Positions 19,724 to 30,872 of a stretch of DNA of 64,000 nt are shown in pieces (the stretch's first letter is position 1; every line of letters starts with the position of its first letter). Source of the DNA: Eudorina sp. 2006-703-Eu-15 (lineage: Eukaryota > Chlorophyta > Chlorophyceae > Chlamydomonadales > Volvocaceae); assembly GCA_003117195.1 (NCBI GenBank), contig BDSI01000053.1, forward strand, positions 62,001 through 126,000, in the 5' to 3' direction. A model generated the notes under the pieces. That model made no database searches, was not told the origin of the DNA, and was given only the letters and a program-made list of their open reading frames with translations. The position numbers were made by a program, and so were the translations under genes.

Positions 19724-19952
19724 GTGCCGTTTTGCCGCTTTGGCAGCTTTTCTCTCCCTCTGCCGCCCTGTCCCTGTCCCCGTCCTGTCTGTGAGGTTGG
19801 CGTTGCTTGGTTCCCTTTCCTTCTGGTTGGTGCCTCTGGGGCTCGGTTGCGGTGTGGTGGTCTTTGCTTGCCGTCTGGCCTTCTTCCCGGCTTGCTGCTT
19901 GGTCTGCTTCCGTCCCTTTGTCCTTGTAACGTCCCTCTCAGAAAAAAAAAAA
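19724..19952 (+). mobile_element. 5'-truncated LINE tail (about 230 bp)
   Basis: It covers the last about 218 bp of 3' UTR, from GTGCCGTTTTGCCGC to CTCTCAG, plus A11 (19,942-19,952). Confidence 0.85.
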
Positions 19953-20131
19953 CCGCCTCTCTCACATCACCGCCCAGCTGAAGACAGCTCCGCTGGACGC
20001 CTTCGAAGCCTCATGGGCGCATGAAGGTGTCCTGTGCTCTGTCGAGCGTGCCGAAGGGCAGGCACCCAGGCTGCGGGTCCATCTGTCCCTGGCCCACCCC
20101 GTGCCAGCCCCACAGGCTGCCGCCGCAGTAA
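19953..20131 (+). pseudogene. LINE ORF C-terminal fragment
   Basis: It is sense ORF from LSHITAQLKTAPLDAF to PQAAAAV. The T-run of an antisense LINE cuts it a few bases before the stop. Confidence 0.8.
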
Positions 20132-20497
20132 TTTTTTTTTTCTGAGAGGGACGTTACAAGGACAAAGGGACGGAAGCAGACCAAGCAGCAAGCCGGGAAG
20201 AAGGCCAGACGGCAAGCGAAGACCACCACACCGCAACCGAGCCCCAGAGGCACCAAACAGAAGGAAAGGGAACCAAGCAACGCCAACCTCACAGACAGGA
20301 CGGGGACAGGGACAGGGCGGCAGAGGGAGAGAAAAACTCCCAAAGCGGCAAAACGGCACAACAAGGCCGCACCTCCTACTCCAGGCCACCAGGCGAGACG
20401 GAAGGCCAAAGACGACCCACCCACCAACAAACAACAAAAACAAAAAAAGAAAAGAAAAACGGCTACAAAACCAGAACACAGCAACGAGGCAAACACT
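20132..20497 (-). mobile_element. 5'-truncated LINE at a LINE/satellite border
   Basis: T10 (20,132-20,141) plus about 355 bp of reverse-complemented 3' UTR ends at GAGGCAAACACT. The satellite starts immediately at GTACGGCAGTC. Confidence 0.85.
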
Positions 20498-20830
20498 GTA
20501 CGGCAGTCAATCTTCCCAAGACCTCCGCCGCCGCTGCTGCGCAGTTAACACGGCTGCATCACCAACGAACAAGCCCCACACAGATATGCGCAACAAAGCC
20601 GTTGCCAAGGCTACGGACAAGTAGCCCCGACCCGTGGGTCACGGTGCGTTATTCCAGGACGCTTCACCATGACACCGCACGCACCTGGCTTGAAATGCTG
20701 GAACGAAGCTTCCACCGTCGTGCGTGGCGACGACGGTGATGGCAACGGCGGGCTGGATGCGGACAGAGGCGATGACGACGGCGGCGGCCGCGGGCGGGAC
20801 AAATCGGGGGGCGGCTGTGGCGGGCTGGGT

Positions 20831-20913
20831 TTTTTTTTTTTTTTCTGAGAGGGACGTTACAAGGACAAAGGGACGGAAGCAGACCAAGCAGCAAGCCGGG
20901 AAGAAGGCCAGAC
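20831..20913 (-). mobile_element. Short LINE tail in satellite (about 69 nt plus T-run)
   Basis: A T-run to 20,844 and CTGAGAGGGACG through GAAGGCCAGAC interrupt satellite that elsewhere reads GCGGGCTGGGTGGCTCAC. GGGT is present on both sides (20,827-20,830, 20,914-20,917). Confidence 0.85.
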
Positions 20914-21022
20914 GGGTGGCTCACAACGCGGCGATAGCGACGGCCGCGGCGATGGTAGAGGCAAGGATGGCGATGGCGGTGGCCGAGGAGTCATTGACGG
21001 TGGTGGCGACATTGGGCTGGGT

Positions 21023-21038
21023 TTTTTTTTTTTTTTTT
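21023..21038 (-). mobile_element. Bare T16 insertion in satellite with 6 bp target duplication
   Basis: The satellite elsewhere reads TTGGGCTGGGTGGCGCGG. Here CTGGGT (21,017-21,022), T16 and CTGGGT again (21,039-21,044) are found, with no LINE sequence other than T. Among more than 20 copies of this satellite segment only this one has the insertion. Confidence 0.8.
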
Positions 21039-21420
21039 CTGGGTGGCGCGGGTGGCAGCGGAGGCGGCCGCAACGGCGGCGGCGGCGGCAGCTGCGACGG
21101 CGACGGCGACGGCGGCGGTGACGCATGCGGCGGCGGCGTGGACACAAGAGGAGGCCGGGTCCGGGGCGGATGTGGCGGCAGCGGCGGGATTGGCGGATCC
21201 GGTGGCGGCGGCGGCGGGCGGAAAAACTCATGATGCGGCGTTAGCGACGGCGGCCATGGTAGAGGCGACGGCGGCGACGGCGGGCTGGTCGGTGATGGCG
21301 ATGACCGAAGAGTCAATCGGTGGGGACGGCGACGACGGTGGTAGTGACGGTGGATTGGGTGGCGAGGTTGGCGGCGGAGCCGGCCGCAGTTGCGGCCGCG
21401 GCGGCGGCGGCGGCCGGTAC

Positions 21421-21451
<31 letters not shown>

Positions 21452-21487
21452 TCGCGGCAGCGGCAGCGGCGTCAACGACGGCGATGG

Positions 21488-21521
<34 letters not shown>

Positions 21522-21859
21522 CACGGTAGAGGCGACGGCGGCGACGGCGGGCTGGTCGGTGATGGCGGCTGACCGAGGAGACAATGGGCGGGGACGGCGA
21601 CGACGGTGGTGGCGACGGTGCCGACTGGCCTTGTCCGCAGCTCGAAACCAAGCTATCAACGCGAAAGAACACCGAGCAAAGCATGAGCATGCAGCACTAC
21701 ACATAGGCTAACCATTCAAACGATGCCCGGATGACCCATCCACGTTTCCGGACCCTGTGGAGGTGAGCTATCGAAGTCCCCACACCCCGCGCGCTTCATG
21801 CGATACAACCTTTGTCTCAATCATTCGCCAGAGCGCAATCATCGCATCTCGAAGGGTAC

Positions 21860-22237
21860 TTTTTTTTTTTTTTTTCTGAGAGGGACGTTACAAGGACAAA
21901 GGGACGGAAGCAGACCAAGCAGCAAGCCGGGAAGAAGGCCAGACGGCAAGCAAAGACCACCACACCGCAACCGAGCCCCTGAGGCACCAACCAGAAGGAA
22001 AGGGAACCAAGCAACGCCAACCTCACAGACAGGACGGGGACAGGGACAGGGCGGCAGAGGGAGAGAAAAGCTCCCAAAGCGGCAAAACGGCACAACAAGG
22101 CCGCACCTCCTACTCCAGGCCAACAGGCGAGACGGAAGGCCAAAGACGACCCACCCACCAACAAACAACAAAAGACAAAAAAAAGAAAAGAAAAACAGCT
22201 ACAAAACCAGAACACAGCAACGAGGCAAACACTACCC
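21860..22237 (-). mobile_element. 5'-truncated LINE, 3' UTR only
   Basis: A T-run (21,860-21,875) and about 360 bp of reverse-complemented UTR are truncated at AACACTACCC. It interrupts the satellite monomer at GGGTAC and adjoins a sense LINE ORF on the right. Confidence 0.85.
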
Positions 22238-22239
22238 GT

Positions 22240-23656
22240 GGCCCAACCATCCCGGGCCTGCAAACCCTCTGGACCGCCCTTCGGGCCACCTGGCTGTGGG
22301 CCGTCTGGTGCCACCACCAAGCCGCTGACCCCGAGCCCTGCCCCTCTGAAGCGGTCGTCACCCAGGTGGTCAGCGAGCTCCAACGGCTCATGTGGGCGCA
22401 TTTCCGGATGGCAGCGTTGCCCGACGACACCATGGCTGGGTTGCCACTCTCACACATCACCGCCCAGCTGAAGACAGCTCCGCTGGACGCCTTTGAAGCC
22501 TCGTGGGCGCATGAAGGTGTCCTGTGCTCTGTCGAGCGTGCCGAAGGGCAGGCACCCAGGCTGCGGGTCCATCTGTCCCTGGCCCACCCTGTGCCAGCCC
22601 CACAGGCTGCCGCCGCAGTAATGTCAGATTAGTTTCAGCTCGCAGCTACAGCTACAGCATCAGCTCAGCCCAGCTCCAGGGGGTTTTGTTGTGTGAGCCG
22701 TTTCCGGTTTGTGTAGGGCAGTAGTGAAAGGGGGTTTCAGTTCGGCTTTGTGTGGGGGCCTCCAGGGTGCTGGGGTCTAGGGGGGCCAGTGTTGTAGGGG
22801 TGAGGGCCTCCAGGGTTGGGTTGGCGAGGGAGGGGTGTGCCTGCTTGCTGCGCCCCGCAGGGTACCAGCCCTAGACGTTTCCCTTGCTCGTGGCGTGCTC
22901 GTGCTCTGCCGGGCCGGCGTCTGTTGGCGTGGCTGGTGGAGCGGCGCCCTGTTGTGCGGCCCTGCGGTGTGCTCGTGCTCGAGACCCTACCGAGCGGCAC
23001 CCGGGTTCAGCCGTGACGTGCTTGGCGCCTTGGTGTGCTCGTGCCCTGGCCTCCTGTGCCTTGGGCGGCACCTCGTTGCTTTTGGGTTCGTGCGAGCCTG
23101 GGGGGTCTGTTTTTGGGGGGTGGGGGGGTTGGGTTCCTTCGGTTGGGCGGTCTGGTGTGTCTCCTTCTGTTGGGAGTTCCGGTGTTCCCTGGGGCTGCTG
23201 CAGGTTGTTGCTTCCGTTTGTTTGCTTTGTGTCTTCTGTGGCTGCTGCAGTTGGGTGTTGCCCTGCTTCTTTGGGTAGTGTTTGCCTCGTTGCTGTGTTC
23301 TGGTTTTGTAGCTGCTTTTCTTTTCTTTTTTTGGTTGTCTTTTGTTGTTTGTTGGTGGGTGGGTCGTCTTTGGCCTTCCGTCTCGCCTGTTGGCCTGGAG
23401 TAGGAGGTGCGGCCTTGTTGTGCCGTTTTGCCGCTTTGGGAGCTTTTCTCTCCCTCTGCCGCCCTGTCCCTGTCCCCGTCCTGTCTGTGAGGTTGGCGTT
23501 GCTTGGTTCCCTTTCCTTCTGGTTGGTGCCTCTGGGGCTCGGTTGCGGTGTGGTGGTCTTTGCTTGCCGTCTGGCCTTCTTCCCGGCTTGCTGCTTGGTC
23601 TGCTTCCGTCCCTTTGTCCTTGTAACGTCCCTCTCAGAAAAAAAAAAAAAAAAAAA
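22240..23656 (+). mobile_element. 5'-truncated LINE with intact ORF end, stop and 3' UTR
   Basis: Sense ORF runs from PTIPGLQTLWTALRATWLW through VLCSVERAEGQAPRL to the stop TAG at 22,630-22,632. The complete 3' UTR (22,633 to about 23,637) and A19 (23,638-23,656) follow. This copy defines the natural ORF end (AVMSD-stop) and a 3' UTR of about 1,005 nt. Confidence 0.9.
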
Positions 23657-24324
23657 GACCCTACCGAGCGGCACCCGGGTTCAGCCGTGACGTGCTTGGC
23701 GCCTTGGTGTGCTCGTGCCCTGGCCTCCTGTGCCTTGGGCGGCACCTCGTTGCTTTTGGGTTCGTGCGAGCCTGGGGGGTCTGTTTTTGGGGGGTGGGGG
23801 GTTTGGGTTCCTTCGGTTGGGCGGTCTGGTGTGTCTCCTTCTGTTGGGAGTTCCGGTGTTCCCTGGGGCTGCTGCAGGTTGTTGCTTCCGTTTGTTTGCT
23901 TTGTGTCTTCTGTGGCTGCTGCAGTTGGGTGTTGCCCTGCTTCTTTGGGTAGTGTTTGCCTCGTTGCTGTGTTCTGGTTTTGTAGCTGTTTTTCTTTTCT
24001 TTTTTTGGTTGTCTTTTGTTGTTTGTTGGTGGGTGGGTCGTCTTTGGCCTTCCGTCTCGCCTGTTGGCCTGGAGTAGGAGGTGCGGCCTTGTTGTGCCGT
24101 TTTGCCGCTTTGGGAGCTTTTCTCTCCCTCTGCCGCCCTGTCCCTGTCCCCGTCCTGTCTGTGAGGTTGGCGTTGCTTGGTTCCCTTTCCTTCTGGTTGG
24201 TGCCTCTGGGGCTCGGTTGCGGTGTGGTGGTCTTTGCTTGCCGTCTGGCCTTCTTCCCGGCTTGCTGCTTGGTCTGCTTCCGTCCCTTTGTCCTTGTAAC
24301 GTCCCTCTCAGAAATAAAAAAAAA
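23657..24324 (+). mobile_element. 5'-truncated LINE, 3' UTR only, interrupted tail
   Basis: It runs from GACCCTACCGAGCGGCACCC to CTCTCAG with tail AAATAAAAAAAAA (24,312-24,324). It directly follows the A-tail of the previous copy in the same orientation. Confidence 0.85.
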
Positions 24325-24407
24325 CTACCCAAAGAAGCAGGGCAACACCCAACTGCAGCAGCCACAGAAGACACAAAGCAAACAAACGGAAGCAACAACC
24401 TGCAGCA
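24325..24407 (-). mobile_element. LINE 3' UTR scrap
   Basis: About 80 bp of reverse-complemented internal 3' UTR (CTACCCAAAGAAGCAGGGC to CCTGCAGCAG) has neither tail nor start and is squeezed between two sense copies. Confidence 0.75.
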
Positions 24408-24408
24408 G

Positions 24409-25367
24409 CCGTTTCCGGTTTGTGTAGGGCAGAAGTGACAGGGGGTTTCAGTTCGGCTTTGTGGGGGGGCCTCGAGGGTGCTGGGGTCTAGGGGGGCCAG
24501 TGTTGTAGGGGTAAGGGCCTCCAGTGTTGGGTTGGCGAGGGAGGGGTGTTCCTGCTTGCTGCGCCCCGCAGGGTACCAGCCCTGGACGTTTCCCTTGCTC
24601 GTGGCGTGCTCGTGCTCTGCCGGGCCGGCGTCTGTTGGCGTGGCTGGTGGAGCGGCGCCCTGTTGTGCGGTCCTGCAGTGTGCTCGTGCTCGAGGCCCTA
24701 CCGAGCGGCACCCGGGTTCGGCCGTGACGTGCTTGGCGCCTTGGTGTGCTCGTGCCCTGGCCTCCTGTGCCTTGGGCGGCACCTCGGTGCTTTTGGGTTC
24801 GTGCGAGCCTGGGGGGTCTGTTTTTGGGGGTTGGGGGGTTTGGGTTCCTTCTGTTGGGCGGTCTGGTGTGTCTCCTTCTGTTGAGAGTTCCGGTGTTCTC
24901 TGGGGCTGCTGCAGGTTGTTGCTTCCGTTGTTTGCTTTGTGTCTTCTGTGGCTGCTGCAGTTGGGTGTTGCCCTGCTTCTTTGGGTAGTGTTTGCCTCGT
25001 TGCTGTGTTCTGGTTTTGTAGCTGTTTCTTCTTTTCTTTTTTTTTGTTTTTTGTTGTTTGTTGGTGGGTGGGTCGTCATTGGCCTTCCGTTTCTCCTGGT
25101 GGCCTGGAGTAGGAGGTGCGGCCTTGTTGTGCCGTTTTGCCGCTTTGGGAGCTTTTCTCTCCCTCTGCCGCCCTGTCCCTGTCCCCGTCCTGTCTGTGAG
25201 GTTGGCGTTGCTTGGTTCCCTTTCCTTCTGGTTGGTGCCTCTGGGGCTCGGTTGCGGTGTGGTGGTCTTTGCTTGCCGTCTGGCCTTCTTCCCGGCTTGC
25301 TGCTTGGTCTGCTTCCGTCCCTTTGTCCTTGTAACGTCCCTCTCAGAAAAAAAAAAAAAAAAAAAAA
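24409..25367 (+). mobile_element. LINE 3' UTR copy at the border of the satellite
   Basis: It is nearly complete 3' UTR, from CCGTTTCCGGTTTGTGTAG to CTCTCAG with A21 (25,347-25,367). Minus-oriented satellite begins at 25,368. Confidence 0.9.
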
Positions 25368-25452
25368 CCGTCGTCGCCGTCCCCGCCCATTGTCTCCTCG
25401 GTCAGCCGCCATCACCGACCAGCCCGCCGTCGCCGCCGTCGCCTCTACCGTG

Positions 25453-25486
<34 letters not shown>

Positions 25487-25522
25487 CCATCGCCGTCGTT
25501 GACGCCGCTGCCGCTGCCGCGA

Positions 25523-25553
<31 letters not shown>

Positions 25554-28031
25554 GTACCGGCCGCCGCCGCCGCCGCGGCCGCAACTGCGGCCGGCTCCGC
25601 CGCCACCCTCGCCACCCAATCCACCGTCACTACCACCGTCGTCGCCGTCCCCACCGATTGACTCTTCGGTCATCGCCATCACCGACCAGCCCGCCGTCGC
25701 CGCCGTCGCCTCTACCATGGCCGCCGTCGCTAACGCCGCATCATGAGTTTTCCCGCCCGCCGCCGCCGCCACCGGATCCGCCAATCCCGCCGCTGCCGCC
25801 ACATCCGCCCCGGACCCGGCCTCCTCTTGTGTCCCCGCCGCCGCCGCATGCGTCACCACCGCCGTCGCCGTCGCCGTCGCAGCTGCCGCCGCCGCCGCCG
25901 TTGCGGCCGCCTCCGCTGCCACCCGCGCCACCCAGCCCAACGTCGCCACCACCGTCAATGACTCCTCGGCCACCGCCATCGCCATCCTCGCCTCTACCAT
26001 CGCCGCGGCCGTCGCTATCGCCGCGTTGTGAGCCACCCAGCCCGCCACAGCCGCCCCCCGATTTGCCCCGCCCGCGGCCGCCGCCGTCGTCATCGCCTCT
26101 GTCCGCATCCAGCCCGCCGTTGCCATCACCGTCGTCGCCACGCACGACGGTGGAAGCTTCGTTCCAGCATTTCAAGCCAGGTGCGTGCGGTGTCATGGTG
26201 AAGCGTCCTGGAATAACGCACCGTGACCCACGGGTCGGGGCTACTTGTCCGTAGCCTTGGCAACGGCTTTGTTGCGCATATCTGTGTGGGGCTTGTTCGT
26301 TGGTGATGCAGCCGTGTTAACTGCGCAGCAGCGGCGGCGGAGGTCTTGGGAAGATTGACTGCCGTACAGCTCGTGCACCAATGTGGACCATCCCATATTT
26401 AGATGCCTTGTTGCCGTACTCACTCATGCACTGCCGCTGCTGCAGGTGGCCCTCTGCGCGTTGCTCCAAGGCCCGCTGTTCTCGTTGCCCAAGGCTCATT
26501 CTCTGCGGGCTGCGAAGCGGCCGCTTACTTGGCGTCAAGTACCCTTCGAGATGCGATGATTGCGCTCTGGCGAATGATTGAGACAAAGGTTGTATCGCAT
26601 GAAGCGCGCGGGGTGTGGGGACTTCGATAGCTCACCTCCACAGGGTCCGGAAACGTGGATGGGTCACCCGGGCATCGTTTGAATGGTTAGCCTATGTGTA
26701 GTGACCTGCATGCTCATGCTTTGCTCGGTGTTCTTTCGCTTTGATAGCTTGGTTTCGAGCTGCGGACAAGGCCAGTCGGCACCGTCGCCACCACCGTCGT
26801 CGCCGTCCCCGCCCATTGTCTCTTCGGTCAGCCGCCATCACCGACCAGCCCGCCGTCGCCGCCGTCGCCTCTACCGTGGCCGCCCTCGCCGCCGCCGCCG
26901 CCGCCCCCGCCGCCATCGCCGTCGTTGACGCCGCTGCCGCTGCCGCGACGTCGTCGCCGCCGCCGCCGCCGCCGCCGCAGTAACCGCCGCCGTACCCTCC
27001 GCCGCCGCCGTACCCACCGCCGTCGCCGCTGCCGTCGCCGCTGCCGCGGCCGCCGCCGCCGCCGCGGCCGCAACTGCGGCCGGCTCCGCCGCCACCCTCG
27101 CCACCCAATCCACCGTCACTACCACCGTCGTCGCCGTCCCCACCGATTGACTCTTCGGTCATCGCCATCACCGACCAGCCCGCCGTCGCCGCCGTCGCCT
27201 CTACCATGGCCGCCGTCGCTAACGCCGCATCATGAGTTTTTCCGCCCGCCGCCGCCGCCACCGGATCCGCCAATCCCGCCGCTGCCGCCACATCCGCCCC
27301 GGACCCGGCCTCCTCTTGTGTCCCCGCCGCCGCCGCATGCGTCACCGCCGCCGTCGCCGTCGCCGTCGCAGCTGCCGCCGCCGCCGCCGTTGCGGCCGCC
27401 TCCGCTGCCACCCGCGCCACCCAGCCCAACGTCGCCACCACCGTCAATGACTCCTCGGCCACCGCCATCGCCATCCTCGCCTCTACCATCGCCGCGGCCG
27501 TCGCTATCGCCGCGTTGTGAGCCACCCAGCCCGCCACAGCCGCCCCCCGATTTGCCCCGCCCGCGGCCGCCGCCGTCGTCATCGCCTCTGTCCGCATCCA
27601 GCCCGCCGTTGCCATCACCGTCGTCGCCACGCACGACGGTGGAAGCTTCGTTCCAGCATTTCAAGCCAGGTGCGTGCGGTGTCATGGTGAAGCGTCCTGG
27701 AATAACGCACCGTGACCCACGGGTCGGGGCTACTTGTCCGTAGCCTTGGCAACGGCTTTGTTGCGCATATCTGTGTGGGGCTTGTTCGTTGGTGATGCAG
27801 CCGTGTTAACTGCGCAGCAGCGGCGGCGGAGGTCTTGGGAAGATTGACTGCCGTACAGCTCGTGCACCAATGTGGACCATCCCATATTTAGATGCCTTGT
27901 TGCCGTACTCACTCATGCACTGCCGCTGCTGCAGGTGGCCCTCTGCGCGTTGCTCCAAGGCCCGCTGTTCTCGTTGCCCAAGGCTCATTCTCTGCGGGCT
28001 GCGAAGCGGCCGCTTACTTGGCGTCAAGTAC
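25368..28031 (-). repeat. Satellite units in inverted orientation (about 1.8 periods)
   Basis: The same satellite as the main array, reverse-complemented. The landmark GGCGTCAAGTAC ends at 26,542 and 28,031, a period of 1,489. The first unit shares the CGG-region deletion of the monomer at 20,498. Both units read CCATCCCATATTT, as in the left-hand plus units, whereas units from 32.9 kb rightwards lack one C/G there. Broken at 28,031 next to a LINE. Confidence 0.9.
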
Positions 28032-28044
28032 TTGGGAGTTCCGG

Positions 28045-29533
28045 TTTTTTTTTTTTTTTTTTCTGAGAGGGACGTTACAAGGACAAAGGGACGGAAGCAG
28101 ACCAAGCAGCAAGCCGGGAAGAAGGCCAGACGGCAAGCAAAGACCACCACACCGCAACCGAGCCCCAGAGGCACCAACCAGAAGGAAAGGGAACCAAGCA
28201 ACGCCAACCTCACAGACAGGACGGGGACAGGGACAGGGCGGCAGAGGGAGAGAAAAGCTCCCAAAGCGGCAAAACGGCACAACAAGGCCGCACCTCCCAC
28301 TCCAGGCCACCAGGAGAAACGGAAGGCCAATGACGACCCACCCACCAACAAACAACAAAAAACAAAAAAAAGAAAAGAAAAAACAGCTACAAAACCAGAA
28401 CACAGCAACGAGGCAAACACTACCCAAAGAAGCAGGGCAACACCCAACTGCAGCAGCCACAGAAGACTCAAAGCAAACAACGGAAGCAACAACCTGCAGC
28501 AGCCCCAGAGAACACCGGAACTCTCAACAGAAGGAGACACACCAGACCGCCCAACAGAAGGAACCCAAACCCCCCACCCCCCAAAAACAGACCCCCCAGG
28601 CTCGCACGAACCCAAAAGCACCGAGGTGCCGCCCAAGGCACAGGAGGCCAGGGCACGAGCACACCAAGGCGCCAAGCACGTCACGGCCGAACCCGGGTGC
28701 CGCTCGGTAGGGCCTCGAGCACGAGCACACTGCAGGGCCGCACAACAGGGCGCCGCTCCACCAGCCACGCCAACAGACGCCGGCCCGGCAGAGCACGAGC
28801 ACGCCACGAGCAAGGGAAACGTCCAGGGCTGGTACCCTGCGGGGCGCAGCAAGCAGGAACACCCCTCCCTCGCCAACCCAACACTGGAGGCCCTTACCCC
28901 TACAACACTGGCCCCCCTAGACCCCAGCACCCTCGAGGCCCCCCCACAAAGCCGAACTGAAACCCCCTGTCACTTCTGCCCTACACAAACCGGAAACGGC
29001 TCACACAACAAACCCCCCTGAGCTGGGCTGAGCTGATGCTGTAGCTGTAGCTGCGAGCTGAAAACTAATCTGACATTACTGCGGCGGCAGCCTGTGGGGC
29101 TGGCACAGGGTGGGCCAGGGACAGATGGACCCGCAGCCTGGGCGCCTGCCCTTCGGCACGCTCGACAGAGCACAGGACACCTTCATGCGCCCATGAGGCT
29201 TCGAAGGCGTCCAGCGGAGCTGTCTTCAGCTGGGCGGTGATGTGAGAGAGTGGCAACCCAGCCATGGTGTCGTCGGGCAACGCTGCCATCCGGAAATGCG
29301 CCCACATGAGCCGTTGGAGCTCGCTGACCACCTGGGTGACGACCGCTTCGGAGGGGCAGGGCTCGGTGTCAGCAGCTTGGTGGTGGCACCAGACGGCCCA
29401 CAGCCAGGTGGCCCGAAGGGCGGTCCAGAGGGTTTGCAGGCCCGGGCTGGTTGGGTACTGGCCCCAGGCGGCGGCCCAGTCTCCCAGCAGCAGTTCAACG
29501 CTCATCATTGGGGGGCCGGGCCCCCCGGTGATG
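28045..29533 (-). mobile_element. LINE copy at the satellite orientation switch
   Basis: T18 (28,045-28,062), a complete reverse-complemented 3' UTR, the stop (complement at 29,065-29,067) and about 155 codons of ORF C-terminus end at about 29,533. A 13-base scrap of sense UTR (TTGGGAGTTCCGG, 28,032-28,044) lies between satellite and T-run. Satellite is minus to its left and plus to its right. Confidence 0.9.
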
Positions 29534-30836
29534 GTGGTGGCGACGGTGCCGACTGGCCTTGTCCGCAGCTCGAAACCAAGCTATCAACGCGAAAGAACAC
29601 CGAGCAAAGCATGAGCATGCAGCACTACACATAGGCTAACCATTCAAACGATGCCCGGATGACCCATCCACGTTTCCGGACCCTGTGGAGGTGAGCTATC
29701 GAAGTCCCCACACCCCGCGCGCTTCATGCGATACAACCTTTGTCTCAATCATTCGCCAGAGCGCAATCATCGCATCTCGAAGGGTACTTGACGCCAAGTA
29801 AGCGGCCGCTTCGCAGCCCGCAGAGAATGAGCCTTGGGCAACGAGAACAGCGGGCCTTGGAGCAACGCGCGGAGGGCCACCTGCAGCAGCGGCAGTGCAT
29901 GAGTGAGTACGGCAACAAGGCATCTAAATATGGGATGGTCCACATTGGTGCACGAGCTGTACGGCAGTCAATCTTCCCAAGACCTCCGCCGCCGCTGCTG
30001 CGCAGTTAACACGGCTGCATCACCAACGAACAAGCCCCACACAGATATGCGCAACAAAGCCGTTGCCAAGGCTACGGACAAGTAGCCCCGACCCGTGGGT
30101 CACGGTGCGTTATTCCAGGACGCTTCACCATGACACCGCACGCACCTGGCTTGAAATGCTGGAACGAAGCTTCCACCGTCGTGCGTGGCGACGACGGTGA
30201 TGGCAACGGCGGGCTGGATGCGGACAGAGGCGATGACGACGGCGGCGGCCGCGGGCGGGGCAAATCGGGGGGCGGCTGTGGCGGGCTGGGTGGCTCACAA
30301 CGCGGCGATAGCGACGGCCGCGGCGATGGTAGAGGCGAGGATGGCGATGGCGGTGGCCGAGGAGTCATTGACGGTGGTGGCGACGTTGGGCTGGGTGGCG
30401 CGGGTGGCAGCGGAGGCGGCCGCAACGGCGGCGGCGGCGGCAGCTGCGACGACGACGGCGACGGCGGCGGTGACGCATGCGGCGGCGGCGGGGACACAAG
30501 AGGAGGCCGGGTCCGGGGCGGATGTGGCGGCAGCGGCGGGATTGGCGGATCCGGTGGCGGCGGCGGCGGGCGGAAAAACTCATGATGCGGCGTTAGCGAC
30601 GGCGGCCATGGTAGAGGCGACGGCGGCGACGGCGGGCTGGTCGGTGATGGCGATGACCGAAGAGTCAATCGGTGGGGACGGCGACGACGGTGGTAGTGAC
30701 GGTGGATTGGGTGGCGAGGGTGGCGGCGGAGCCGGCCGCAGTTGCGGCCGCGGCGGCGGCGGCGGCCGCGGCAGCGGCGACGGCAGCGGTGACGGCGGTG
30801 GGTACGGCGGCGGCGGCGGGTATGGCGGCGGTTACT

Positions 30837-30872
<36 letters not shown>

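Larger units (their letters stand above)
20498..21859 (+). repeat. Isolated satellite monomer inside the LINE nest
   Basis: It is nearly one satellite period in plus orientation, from GTACGGCAGTCAATC to TCTCGAAGGGTAC. It carries two LINE tails (20,831-20,913 and 21,023-21,038). It lacks the GCAGCGGCGACGGCAGC stretch found in most array units, a deletion shared only with the minus-strand unit starting at 25,368. Confidence 0.9.
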
